64,000 bases of DNA from Actinomucor elegans (Eukaryota > Mucoromycota > Mucoromycetes > Mucorales > Mucoraceae): assembly GCA_026027325.1 (NCBI GenBank), contig JAMSLZ010000006.1, positions 1,922,001-1,986,000 on the forward strand, given 5' to 3'. Positions 54,009 through 64,000 of the stretch are shown here, one piece after another. Made by a program: the position numbers and the translations under genes. The number at the start of each line of letters is the position of its first letter. Position 1 is the first letter of the stretch. Below the pieces are notes generated by a model. The model did not search any database, was not told where the DNA came from, and was given only the letters and a program-made list of their open reading frames with translations.

Positions 54009-54821
54009 TTATTTCTTGCTTTTGGCAGCCTTCTTCTTAGTAGCAGCCTTTTTAGCAGTAGCAGGAGCTTTCTTGTCGGAAGTTTTCTCGGCAGTCTTCT
54101 TATCAGCAACTTTTGTGGCAGTGGTAGGAGTAGCTTTTGTTTCAGTAGAAGCAGAAGCCTCTGCAGCCTTCTTTGCAGCTTGTTCACGCTCCCACTTTCT
54201 CTGTTTGACCAATTTACGATGTGCCTTTAACTTTTCCTTTGCCTTCAACGCCTTGGCTTCTTTCTTTTCCTTTCTTGTCTTTTCAGCAGCTGCCTTCTCT
54301 GCTTCAGCTTTGGCTTTTTTAGCTTCAATCTTGGCCTTGATCTCTTCTGGTAGCTCTTCATCTACAGGTTTTGTAGGGAGAGCGCCATTCTTCTTCAAGT
54401 ATCTTAAACGCTTCAAATGATCTTTGCTCTTCAAATGCTCTTCAACTTGAACCACTGTCTTTAATACTTTGTCGGGACAGACTTCGCAAGCAAATGTTTC
54501 GGCGCCCTCCTCTTCTTCCTCTTTGTCACTGCTTTCCATATCAATGTCATTGTCTTCCATTTCAGAATCTTCTTCTTCATCGTCGTCGTCATCTGAACCA
54601 GCTTCGCCAGCCGACTGATTGATAGCCTTGATCAAGGCTTTACGAGCTCTCTTTTTATAACGCTTGGTTTGTTCATCATCCGAATTGTCTGTATCAGAGT
54701 CGGAAGTGTCCGATTCTGACTCGGAAAACACGCCAGCGAGCTTCTCTTCCTTATCCTCAGCATCGAATTCTTTATCCTCGATTTGCTGCTTTTCTAATTC
54801 TTTACGGACGCGTTTAAACAT
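54009..54821 (-). CDS. Nucleolar-type zinc-finger, lysine/alanine-rich protein
   Basis: Single-exon minus-strand gene of 270 aa. The order is a charged helical N-terminus (FKRVRKELEKQQIEDKEFD), acidic Ser/Asp/Glu clusters (about 34-110), a single C2H2-type finger (CEVCPDKVLKTVVQVEEHLK followed by SKDHLKRL, about 112-140), and a long lysine/alanine/glutamate coiled region ending in a basic Lys/Ala tail (KKAATKKKAAKSKK). The make-up resembles nucleolar ribosome-biogenesis or RNA-binding factors. I cannot name an orthologue with confidence. It converges with the dehydratase gene; the stops are 129 bases apart. Confidence 0.85.
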   Translation of the reverse strand: MFKRVRKELEKQQIEDKEFDAEDKEEKLAGVFSESESDTSDSDTDNSDDEQTKRYKKRARKALIKAINQSAGEAGSDDDDDEEEDSEMEDNDIDMESSDKEEEEEGAETFACEVCPDKVLKTVVQVEEHLKSKDHLKRLRYLKKNGALPTKPVDEELPEEIKAKIEAKKAKAEAEKAAAEKTRKEKKEAKALKAKEKLKAHRKLVKQRKWEREQAAKKAAEASASTETKATPTTATKVADKKTAEKTSDKKAPATAKKAATKKKAAKSKK

Positions 54822-54926
54822 GACTGGTGAAAGGGTGATGTTGAATTATTTTTTTTTCGAGGTAATAAATGCAGAAAAGATTGACAGTCACTGTGGCTAT
54901 CTTTGTCAAGATGCATGATCTGCACA

Positions 54927-54965
54927 TTTCTCGACTAATTCTGGCTAAATGTTGCATTTGTCTAC
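54927..54965 (+). repeat. Interspersed repeat copy (orientation A)
   Basis: Contains TTTCTCGACTAATTCTGGC then TAAATGTTGCATTTGTCTA. Confidence 0.55.
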
Positions 54966-55040
54966 TAGAACAAATTCATAATGAATTACTATATCATCTA
55001 GATGATTTGATTTATTATAACGTAGCTACTATACTATGAA

Positions 55041-55130
55041 TTAATGACCAGTAATAAATTGCATGCAATTTCATGTAAATTAGATCTAATGACCAATAGA
55101 TCTTTTGACCGATCCCAATTCGTTATTACA
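55041..55130 (+). repeat. Interspersed repeat copy (orientation A, long)
   Basis: Aligns with 41,321-41,420 over its length: TTAATGACCAGTAATAAATT, GCATGCAATTTCATGTAAA, AGATCTAATGACCAATAGAT, TTTTGACCGATCCCAATTCG. Confidence 0.65.
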
Positions 55131-55224
55131 GCTGAAAAGTAGTCTAGACACTGAATGAGTCACTATATAACCAAAAAAACTTTGATTGAATGACATACAA
55201 TATATATACTTTATTTGTCTATAA

Positions 55225-55318
55225 CTAAATGTGATTACATACATTTCAGGCCAATTGCATCTATAGATCTATATACTGGGGTTTTCAGCCAATCCCAGTT
55301 TAATACCTGGCCTAGCAA
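55225..55318 (+). repeat. Interspersed repeat copy (orientation A)
   Basis: Contains CTATAACTAAATGTGATTAC, ATACATTTCAGGCCAATTGC, ATCTATAGATCTATATAC and GCCAATCCCAGTTTAATACC. Confidence 0.55.
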
Positions 55319-55908
55319 GTACTTCATATCCCAAAAGAACTATTCCATTGGCTAGACTCTTTATTCTAGATAACAGAAGTCTTGCCAACTAATACCCAGC
55401 GTTTCCCACAAACTTTTATATCTCCAGTTCCAAATATAATGCCTGCAAACCTGAAAAAAAAGTTGATATATTTCGTTAATAAGTTTTTTTTTAACAACGA
55501 GAGCAAGGATAGATATCAATCCTTTTATTAATTTTTATAGTGAATATTATTGCGTGTTAGATAACATAAAAACTATAAGTAGTTATCAAGATATGTTTGA
55601 TTTTTGTTAATTTGGTTATTGCAATCAATTCAAATTCCTCATATAAATAAAAAAGAAACACACACACACACATATATATAGATATATATACAAATGACTA
55701 CAAGTATAATATACGTATATAGATTTAAACTACAAGTTCAAACGCATGATTTGATGCTTAACAAATGGCACAATTTATCGAGGAATCTGCACAGCTCAAT
55801 TTCCGAAATTTTCGGTCAAATTGAAACTGCGAGGAGGATAAAAAAAAAAAGTCAAGGGCCGTGCCATGCATTCTCTCTTTTTTTTTCTAGCATAATTCCA
55901 CCAACACA

Positions 55909-57504
55909 ATGGCTGTCAAACCTTCCACCATTGCGCTCATTTCCACTGCTGTTGTCGCGTCATTCGGCCTTGGTTATCTTATATATTACGACCATAAGCG
56001 ACGTACTGATCCCGAGTACAAGAAGCAACTCAGTTAAGTCGCGTCAGAACGTTCTTCCTTACCACTTATTAAACACCTTCCAATTTACAGAACGCGAGCG
56101 TAAAAAGGCCTTGAAAACCTCGAAGCAAACAGAAGAAAAACAGCTAGAGACTATTGAGACTTTAATGCAATCCGTTTTAACTTCTGTTTCTCAAGAGACG
56201 TTTCCTGAGACAGCCGAAGCAAAAGAAGCTTATTTTACCGAGCAGGTTGCTTTGGGGGAGCAAATGCTATTGAAAGCACGTCAAGACGACAGCGTTGTTC
56301 ACTTCTATAAGGCTTTAAAAGTATATCCTGTACCTTTGGAATTGATCATGATATACCAACAGTCATTGCCTGAGCAAGTGTTCCGCATCCTTGTCAATCT
56401 GATGGCTTTGGAAGTAAGTCAAAAAAAAAAAAAAATACTGGTCTATGAATTAGTTTATTGAACCGATTCTATAGCAACAAAAGAGAACCAGCGGATTTTT
56501 TGAGTATTTCCCACCCAAAGAAACGCATTTGAAGCTTAAAGAAGTTCAAGATGATCAAATGTTTGGGTTAATAGCTGACAAGGGCTTTGCAGAAGGCGAG
56601 ATAATGTATACTGAGACACCATTGATCTCTGCCCTTTATCCTTCGCTCGAAGTAAGCACTACTCTACTTAGATTCATAATGAAACCTGAACTAAATAATG
56701 TTGTTAATGGGGTAGGGTACGCATTGTAACTATTGCATGAAGAAACTCGACGAGAAAACCAAGATCGAATGTACCAATTGTGATCAAATCGCTTTCTGTA
56801 GTAAACCTTGCGAATCCAAAGCTTCAGAGCAATATCACGTTTTTATGTGCTCCAATAACAAGTTATCAAACGAAGACACCAAAGCTTCCACCTTCTTACA
56901 ATCCAGTCGCGAATCCAACGCAGTTTATCCTCAGATGATTGCACAATTATTGTCAAGCATGGTGGCCGAAGAGCAAGAAAAGACACGTTTAGGTAAAGCT
57001 AAAGCAGAGCCTTACAGTGCATGGGACCATATCGAAAAATTCAAGACAAAGTCATTACAACAGTCAGAAACATTAACCAACGAGGCCACTAAAATTAAAG
57101 ACTTGTTAGAGACCAAAGTGCCTGGCATTGGTGATTTCTTAAAAGATGAAATTTACCTACAGCTCAAGGGCAAACTGGAAGAGAATGCATACCAAGTAGC
57201 TACAACAGAACAAGATATCTTTATTGAGGTAAACTACTTGTATATGATTTTTTTTTTTTTTTATCTAATGAGGTTTTTTTGTTTTGTTTTGTAGGCATCC
57301 GCAGAGCCTGTTCGCGTATTAAAAACAGATAATCAAAAAGCACTCGGTCATGCCATTTACAAAATTTCTTCTTTTATTGGTAAATCAGAAGCATTAGAAG
57401 AACCCAATGTATTTGTGTCTTTTAAAGAGAACAGTAATGTGCTAGTTTTGACAGCTGTCAAGGAGATCAAGAAGGGTGAACAGATCAAAATGCATTATCA
57501 ATAA
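55909..57504 (+). CDS. TOM20 mitochondrial import receptor fused to a SET/MYND-like module
   Basis: Five exons (55,909-56,032; 56,091-56,413; 56,475-56,651; 56,716-57,228; 57,295-57,504) join in frame to 448 aa. Residues 8-28 form the outer-membrane anchor (STIALISTAVVASFGLGYLI). Residues 29-150 are a standard TOM20 receptor domain (YDHKRRTDPEYKKQL, HFYKALKVYPVPLELIMIYQ, LPEQVFRILVNLMALE). Without a stop the protein runs on into FFEYFPPKETHLKL and a split SET domain: SET-N (MFGLIADKGFAEGEIMYTET), an embedded MYND-like zinc motif (HCNYCMKKL, IECTNCDQIAFCSKPC, YHVFMC), a helical insert and a SET C-part ending VLTAVKEIKKGEQIKMHYQ. The usual NHSC motif is replaced (FIGKSEALEEPNV), so methyltransferase activity is doubtful. 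Function of the TOM20 half: receptor for presequence proteins. All four introns are GT-AG. Confidence 0.88.
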
Positions 57505-57858
57505 AAAATAAAAAATAAAAAATAAAATTGTCCGAGCCGGACGTTAAAAATGTAAGACCGACTGTGAAATTGGGTAACTTATGAGCATAATAGATCATTA
57601 GACTGGCTGGGGGCTGGATGGAGCATAGTGGGTGTGTGATGTGTGTGGAGGGGAAAAGCACCATTGTGCTTGGAACAGATGAACAGCCTCTTTTCTTCTA
57701 TAACCTAGTGTACGTACAACCTCTATAGACGATACCATCATCCAGTACCTTATTCGAAAGATTGATGGATGGATGCAATTGGTGGATGAAATTCGACTTG
57801 TTTAATATTGTATAGAACGAAATGAACTAAATACCAATTCTATACATTAGTTACTAGT
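57505..57858. other. Promoter region of the uL2 gene
   Basis: Three short AATAAA-containing A-rich units follow the TOM20-SET stop (57,503-57,530) and may act in polyadenylation. The remainder is GC-richer sequence (57,530-57,680) ahead of the ribosomal protein gene. No gene is seen. Confidence 0.5.
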
Positions 57859-58894
57859 ATGGGTCGTGTCATTCGTGCTCAAAGAAAGGGTGCCGGAAGT
57901 ATTTTCCGCTCCCACACCGTTGGTCGCAAGGGTGCTGCCAAGCTCAGAGTTTTTGATTTTGCTGAACGTCATGGTTATGTCCGTGGTATTGTCAAGGATA
58001 TTGTCCATGATCCCGGAAGAGGTGCTCCTCTTGCCAAGGTACATTCAACAAACGCTGTTTAATTTCGAAGAAAGAAAAAAAAAAAAGCTAATAGAAAACT
58101 CTTTTTGTTTACGTATATGTTAGGTTGTTTTCCGTGATCCTTACAAGTATGTGTTTGATTATAATTATATTTTTGCTTGAATTCGCGATCGCACCGAGAC
58201 ATTTAGAGGAATATAATGATATGGATAGAACGAAACATAAATCGAACCTATACATTGCGATCGTCGAGATTCCAAGTTGAATGGATGCTTATTTCGAGAA
58301 TTTCGATATTAATTCGCCATTTTGTTTTATAGGTACAAGCTCCGTACCGAGACTTTCATTGCCACCGAAGGTCTTTACACTGGTCAATTCGTTTATGCCG
58401 GTAAGAAGGCTACCTTGAACATTGGTAACGTTTTGCCTTTGGCTTCCATGCCCGAAGGTACCGTTGTCTGTAACGTTGAAGAAAAGGTTGGTGACCGTGG
58501 ATCCATTGCCCGTACCTCTGGTAACTATGCTACCGTTATTGGTCATGGTGATGATGGTAAGACCCGTATTCGTCTTCCCTCTGGTGCCAAGAAGGTCATT
58601 CCCTCTACCTCTCGTGCCGTCATTGGTATCGTTGCTGGTGGTGGTCGTATTGACAAGCCCTTGTTGAAGGCTGGTCGTGCTTTCCACAAGTACAGAGTCA
58701 AGCGTAACAGCTGGCCCAAGACTCGTGGTGTTGCCATGAACCCCGTTGACCATCCTCACGGTGGTGGTAACCATCAACATATTGGTAAGGCCTCTACTAT
58801 GGCTCGTGACTCTCCTGCCGGTCAAAAGGTTGGTTTGATTGCTGCCCGTCGTACTGGTCTCCTCCGTGGTACCAAGAAGATCAAGGATGCTTAA
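57859..58894 (+). CDS. RPL8: 60S ribosomal protein uL2 (L8 family)
   Basis: Three exons (57,859-58,038; 58,124-58,146; 58,333-58,894) join in frame to 254 aa, exactly the size of the yeast protein. Diagnostic segments: [18 protein letters not shown] at the N-terminus, [40 protein letters not shown] and the peptidyl-transferase-proximal loop [20 protein letters not shown]. The middle exon is only 23 nt. The coding sequence uses a narrow codon set (many GGT, GCC, AAG, CGT), unlike its neighbours, as expected for very high expression. Intron 2 is 186 nt, long for this window; I looked for a box C/D snoRNA inside it and found none that convinces. Confidence 0.98.
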
Positions 58895-59155
58895 ATTCTT
58901 TACCTTTAACAAATAAACCTTTTTTCTGCTTTCTATATTCAAACGGGGGATGAGATCATATAACAGTCATGATGGAGAGACATGGATTCTAGCAAACAAA
59001 CAGTGATCGAGTCTTGCTTTATTGCAGAAAATGATAATACCTTGCGCGGGCCATTTTGAATTTTTTCCTATTTGTCTAGCCCAAACACTAGTTGGTATAA
59101 AAGTCTTGGATCGATTTGTTACAGAATACCCATTTTTGTTAGTTTTCTGTCATAA

Positions 59156-60528
59156 ATGCCACTTCATAAAATCTTGGAACCAATATTACCGACTAGTCCT
59201 CAGCTTGGTAATAAATTGGATCATGTTCTATCGCCTACTGTACCTATTGCTCCCAGTAGTCGTTTTAGTAACAGTAATCTGATCGATTTATCTACCTCTT
59301 TTGATGATGATGAAGAAGAGCAAGCTGCCAACGAAGAAGGAGAAAGAATCGCTAAAAGGAACCTTGTCACCTCTAAAGAAAAGTGGCCTAGCGAAATAAT
59401 CACTAAATCAAAGAAAGACGTTACAATTGAAGAGCAGCAAATCCTTGAAGATGAACAGAAGGACATTAAGGAAGAAGAGCAAGTTATAGAAGACGAAAAG
59501 CAAGCCATAGAAGACGAAGAGCAAGTTATAGAAGACGAAGAGCAAGTTATAGAAGATGAAGAACAAGCCATAGAGGGTGAAGAGCAAGCCATAGAGGGTG
59601 AAGAGCAAACCATTGAGCAAGAAAAGTTAGCCATAGAAGATAAAGAACAAATCGTTGAACAAGAAAAGCAAGTTGTTATACAAGAAGCCATTGCTAGTGA
59701 ACAAGAAACACGGTTTAATTCTACTGACGATCAAGACTATAAACAAGAAGAGCAAATCGCCACTACTACACCTACACAACCGATATCATACGAAAACTCT
59801 CCTACTATCCATCAATACGACAATGTTTTACTCATTGACACTACCATATACAAGAATAAGAATAAGGAAGAATCAGATAGTGAACTTGAAGATGGAGATG
59901 AGGTACAATATAAAAACAGTAACAGCAATAACTCTGTCATCAGGACAACTTCTCGCAAAGATACTAACGGTGAGAGCCAAGAGAAGTTGGTGGAAGAGAA
60001 GAATGATTTTACTGAATCCATTCAAGTAACAACTGCCATCTTTAAAGAAGAGACAGATAACTATGCTTTAGACACTTCTTTTAAAAAATCTACATCGTCT
60101 GGTAGTTTTCGAAGCAAGTGCATCCAGGTGTTCCGTGGTATTAAAATGCGAACTCATTCTTCAGACAAGGTAATAAAACGAAATACATGCATATATAGTT
60201 TAGTTAAAGCGATACTTGTATAGGGTCAGAACCGTAAAAAGTCTGGAAAACGAGATCAGAATAACGATACTACATGTAAGTATCTATTGAATATAGAAAC
60301 CGTTTTTTGACTGAATGCAATCTTGTATACATAGTGACAAGATCGAATTCTTTGACGGCAGTAATGTCTACAGACGGCAAATTGGTGCCTGTTCACAACA
60401 ATAATACTATGGGTGATTATCAATCCAACCAAAGGCCATCGAATGGGACACAGCCTGCATCTGAGATAGGTTCAGCTGTTGATTATCTCAAAAAGCTTTG
60501 TGATCAAAGCTTCTTTGGCCGTTATTAA
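59156..60528 (+). CDS. Acidic protein with a nine-unit heptad repeat, unknown
   Basis: Three exons (59,156-60,169; 60,224-60,275; 60,335-60,528) join in frame to 419 aa. The N-terminus (MPLHKILEPILPTSPQLGNK) is followed by an acidic stretch, then nine tandem seven-residue units of the type EEQVIED (59,474-59,662), a long disordered region, a basic patch (GSFRSKCIQVFRGIKMRTHS) and a C-terminal end GSAVDYLKKLCDQSFFGRY. There is no signal peptide, membrane segment or enzyme domain. The repeat would make a highly charged helix. I do not recognise the family. Confidence 0.75.
59474..59662 (+). repeat. Tandem 21-bp repeat, nine units, coding
   Basis: Units of 21 bp begin GAAGAGCAAGTTATAGAAGAC or variants. 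The third and fourth units are almost identical, and units five and six share GAGGGT endings, so copies have been added recently by slippage or unequal exchange. The frame is kept in every unit. Confidence 0.9.
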
Positions 60529-60759
60529 TAGCCCAGATTGGCATAATTATTACCTCGGTCGCTAATAATCAATTTACATTCAAGCTTGTCTTTTTAATAA
60601 ATAAACAAACATCAACTTTAAATAACTAGAAAAGGGCAAAAGAGCAAAAGAAAAATAGATGATGATAAGGATACTACTACTGGCAGTATCTAATGAGAGG
60701 GATGAAATACTATATACAATAATAAAAAAAAAAAAAAAAAATGAGGATATAATTAATAA

Positions 60760-62972
60760 TTAGTCAGAAGTAGGTTTGTCACCACCGAAGAAATAAGTAT
60801 CCAAAGCTTTCTTCATTTCTCCAAAATATGCAGCAGGCGGTGTAATGTTACGATTCTTATCCAATACCATTGGCTCTTCTGTCAAACTATCTTCAGAACT
60901 AGCTAAACTAGTTGAGCTCGTACTTGTACTCATGCTTGCCTCTGCTGACGGCAGCATGCTCTTTAGCATCTTGTATTCATCGTCCTCTTGCTGATCAGAC
61001 ATTTTTTGCTTCAGTACCTTCATTGTAACGCGCAGATTTTGATGGGCTCTTTGCTTGATATGTGGATTTGCTGCATTCTTTAACATAGCCGTAGCATCAC
61101 TAGCAATTAGCAACCAATGCAAGTCAATTGTACAGGGTAGCCGACACAACAAGACATGAAAGATCTTGGAAACAGCATCACAGCACACGGATACAATCAG
61201 CAGAGCACGATCACCATCAAAGCGTTCCATGGTCGCGCCTCTCAAATCCGTAGCCGCAGGTGCTTGCATCAACCTCGTCTCCAAAGACATCCAATACGCA
61301 TAATACAAAAGATTCAAATAGATTGCATACGGGTTTTGACATTGTTGAATACGATCTGTTTGCAAGTAATCGAGTGGTGCATCTGTTAGGCGGAATTGAA
61401 TTGGTAGACTCTTCCAAAACTGCACCAGTTGGGTTTCCAACATTTCAATATCAGCAATGGACACATTATCGAGTTTGCCAGCAAAAAGTTGGTATTTGAA
61501 ATCGTCGACTCGTGTCGACATTTGACAGTTGTGCATTCGAATAATGTGGTGGAACACCAATACGGCATCATGCACTTGCGGATCCTGACGTTCGGTGGCC
61601 AAGATAATAGGGTAGCCAATACCCGTATCAAACAATATAGAAGAAAAATCGGCTAATCCATCATATATCAAATAGAGCGAGATTTCTAAATAACGCACCG
61701 AGTAAAACAAGCGACGCCAGGATTCGGCTGTAGCAACCTCGGCTGTAACAGGTGTATCTGGAGTAATATGAGGTAGTATGTGTGTATAGTGGTCCTTGAG
61801 TTGCAGCACCATACGCCATGCCAAATTTGTGTAGAGTCGTGCTTCAACAGTTTCTAGCGTGATCATGGCACATTGGGCCAAGAAAAAAAGAGTACATGCG
61901 GTAAAGATGCTTGGCTCTTCATCAAAAAGCACATCTTGTAGTAGTGTTTTTGCTTCTTGGCGAAGTGATTCAGCCATGCTTTCACGACTACAGGGTAGAG
62001 GGATCTTTGAGGCGTGGAGACACTGCGAATAAGCAACAAAGGCGGTAATGGCTGTCACTAACATGGAATCAGGTTGTGATACTAATAATGGATAAAAGTA
62101 TGGCTTGGGAAAAGTGGGGTAAATTAAGCCATTGCAATTGAAGTAAGCGCCTATCAGTTGGCGTTTGATATGGGTTCGATTTGTAGTGTCCAGCTGGTTT
62201 GGTGATTCTTCCTCGACAGTCAATAGTTTGCGACGTTGCGCTTGCTTTTTCTTGAAGAAACTATGAATAATATACTCGACCTGTAACATTTTGTTGGTTA
62301 CTGGGAGGGTTTGGTGGGATCTGTCTGCATGGTAATTAGGTGTACGTGAAGGAAAGCCAGAAGTGTTAAAGTAATGCAAGGATTCAGTGAGGAAGACAGC
62401 TACATCTGCCATACTCTTGATGGACGTTTGAAAGCTGATGCCTTTTGATCCTTCTTGACGCACTATTAATTGCCAATCGTGTGCTTTTTCAGATGGATCT
62501 TGGTCGTATTTTATGCGCTTATGGCCAAGATCTGAAGAATGTATCACATCACTATCATCGCATTCACTCCAAACACTGCTTGTCGACCAAGTGGAACTGC
62601 TGCAACTGTCGCTCGAATAGACTGGTTCAGTTGTCGGTTGTAAAAAGACTTTTAGGTTCATTTCTCGAAGCTGCGTTTCCATAGCAGCCATTTCTCGTTC
62701 CATAATTCGCACTTGTTCCAACATGCGGTTTTTTTTCGAGAAAGGCACAGCTTTCTTGAGTACAGTTGGCTTAGCAGTAAACTTGAATACGCAGGCCAAA
62801 TTCATTTTTAGGCAGCGATCGCATTGATTTCCTTTTGTTACATTGCACTTTCTACGATGAGCTCGACAATTTTCACCTAGATTGGAGAGATAAGTACAAA
62901 AAACGATTTGATTTATGAAGGGGACTTACATGGCTTGTTTCTTTTTTGTTTACTTTCATCGGAAAAAGACAT
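60760..62972 (-). CDS. Zn2Cys6 transcription factor with fungal-specific middle domain
   Basis: Two exons, 62,972-62,930 and 62,876-60,760 (53-nt intron), join in frame to 719 aa. The Zn2Cys6 cluster has cysteines at 15, 18, 25, 33, 36 and 43 (CENCRAHRRKC, CDRCLKMNLAC) and is followed by a basic stretch and a short coiled coil (KNRMLEQVRIMEREMAAME) for dimerisation. From about 225 the large helical fungal-specific regulatory domain runs to about 600 (LIGAYFNCNGLIYPTFPKPY, ARLYTNLAWRMVLQLKDHY, SWRRLFYSVRYLEISLYLIY). The C-terminus is Ser-rich and acidic. The intron splits the first cysteine codon in phase 1, as in the tandem-cluster factor at 50.5 kb. The ATG at 62,972 is chosen because exon 1 supplies the first cysteine. 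Target genes are unknown. Confidence 0.93.
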
Positions 62973-64000
62973 GGTAAGCGCTTGGCCATAGTTCTACTTG
63001 AAAGAAGGGGAGTTTTGTTAATTAATCTAGAAGGAGAGATTCTCGAGGATTACACTCGCACGGCTAATATGATTCGCCGAGCCGGGCTGGATCGTTGATT
63101 GGGTTACCTGTTTTGTAAGGCATAATTTTACGTAATGAACAAAACTAAATGGTATTGGTCAATGCGTCGTTTCATTGGCCAGCGGCAATTGTAAATGCTT
63201 TTTTCTTTTTTTTTCTTTTTTTGAATTCCATCCATGCATTTGACAGAATATTCAAAATCACAAAATTGTATGTAGGTCAGTTATGAGCTTTAAAATCCGG
63301 GGAATATATAGAAAAAAAAACAAATACTATTTTTATTGACTAATCTTAAATTAAGGTAATCAGGAGGTAAGGAGCTTTGTACATATATATATATATATAT
63401 ATATCTGTCTTTGAGGGTATAGCATCCACAATTAAATTTAATTCTATACAGGTTTCATTAGTTGCATCCAACGCGCAAACATGGTTGTTGGCTTTTCCGA
63501 TCTCAACTTCGATTTTTATGTCTTACAAATTTATGAGTACAAGCTTTTGTTTTCTTTGGTCAGGGGGAATTAGCAATGAAATCCTCCTTCATGAATAGGC
63601 CAATAAATTTTAATACCATTTTTACTGGTAGACATTACTTTAGCTACTCATGTTTGTGACGTAAAGGTTGAGCTATCTTTCCTTAGCAGATTAGGATCTC
63701 TTTCATACAAAGTTGGTTATTGAATTTTATAACAATGCAGTCATCACTCGATTATTCTATATACAATAAAAATCGAAAAAAAAAACATTTGACTGAAATA
63801 CACCGAGTCTATTATATATAAATGGCCGATACTTGCAGTTCATAAAGTATTTTCATCTGTGCGCATTATACGATCTTGATAAAAAGGAAATATTTTCCAT
63901 GACGTCCCTGTACATGCATCTTTAGACTAATATATATATGTATATTCTGATACATTCTTGTTTCGCTCATTATCCAAATATCGGCTTATAATATTTGATC
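62973..64000. other. Upstream spacer, no gene seen
   Basis: AT-rich sequence with a TA microsatellite (63,381-63,403) and T/C-rich patches (63,197-63,222). The 73-codon frame at 63,377-63,598 begins within the TA repeat and is not supported. Confidence 0.55.

Larger units (their letters stand above)
54822..55908. other. Divergent spacer with three repeat copies
   Basis: Holds copies of the interspersed family at 54,927-54,965, 55,041-55,130 and 55,225-55,318, all in the same orientation, then a CA/TA microsatellite at about 55,660-55,690. An open frame beginning at 55,694 is only a lead-in to the second TOM20-SET exon. The CT-rich leader of the TOM20 gene lies at about 55,870-55,890. Confidence 0.6.

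Noticed and set aside
58147..58332. snoRNA inside the long uL2 intron
   Set aside because: Looked for box C (RTGATGA) and box D (CTGA) with a closing stem; only a weak AATGATA was seen and no good D box.
57859..58942. Antisense frames over the uL2 gene (65 and 217 codons)
   Set aside because: Complement of a highly codon-biased ribosomal protein gene, which typically leaves the opposite strand open.
59221..59691. 156-codon minus-strand Ser/Cys-rich frame
   Set aside because: Complement of the 21-bp heptad repeat; periodic shadow with no other support.
1..64000. CRISPR arrays, bacterial operons, ribosome binding sites
   Set aside because: No regularly spaced repeats; the genes are spliced and eukaryotic, so bacterial features do not apply.

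Overview
This 64 kb window is nuclear DNA from a fungus, most likely Mucoromycota (Mucorales-like). The evidence is very AT-rich intergenic DNA, protein genes split by many 45-65 nt introns (GTAAGT-like donors, short acceptors), TATA boxes followed by CT-rich leaders, and the gene repertoire: Zn2Cys6 factors, Sin3, a GDP-mannose dehydratase of the fucose pathway, TOM20 fused to a SET/MYND module, and a chromodomain Ty3 element. Species assignment is inference. Exon structures were read by eye and joined only where the frame is kept; UTRs are not called.

Layout. 1-2256 is gene-poor. 2257-4685 carries a small unknown gene and a secreted CE2/SGNH-like protein that has lost its nucleophile serine motif. 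4.7-8.7 kb is mostly repeat-rich spacer. 8.7-9.85 kb holds a PHO85-type cyclin (minus). 9.9-16.7 kb is a gene desert with one tRNA-Thr(CGT) and decayed coding fragments. 16.7-21.0 kb holds minus-strand genes: a doubtful membrane protein, a disordered KKS/EPV-rich protein, a two-FAS1 secreted protein and a coiled-coil protein. 21,252-27,365 is an intact 6,114-bp Ty3/gypsy chromovirus-type LTR retrotransposon with identical 364-bp LTRs and a 5-bp target duplication (CATTG). It sits inside the 3' end of a minus-strand secreted-protein gene and removes its hydrophobic C-terminal tail.

28-39 kb is gene-dense: F-box/ankyrin protein, Emg1/Nep1 rRNA methyltransferase, Sin3 corepressor (9 exons, first intron GC-AG), a MyTH4-RhoGAP and a membrane-anchored periplasmic-binding-protein-like protein. 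39-41.8 kb is spacer with a dead Tc1/mariner fragment. 41.9-48.4 kb holds a dual-specificity phosphatase, eIF3m and an ING-family PHD protein. 50.5-54.8 kb holds a transcription factor with two tandem Zn2Cys6 clusters plus a PAS domain, GDP-mannose 4,6-dehydratase and a nucleolar-type zinc-finger protein. 55.9-62.97 kb holds the TOM20-SET fusion, ribosomal protein uL2, a heptad-repeat acidic protein and a second Zn2Cys6 factor.

The genes form no pathway cluster: this is ordinary housekeeping and regulatory content. The most unusual items are the very young gene-disrupting retroelement with an in-frame UGA between gag and pol, the TOM20-SET/MYND fusion with an apparently dead SET site, the tandem zinc-cluster factor whose intron positions record a module duplication, and an old interspersed repeat family (about 20 copies recognised by eye) scattered through the spacers.
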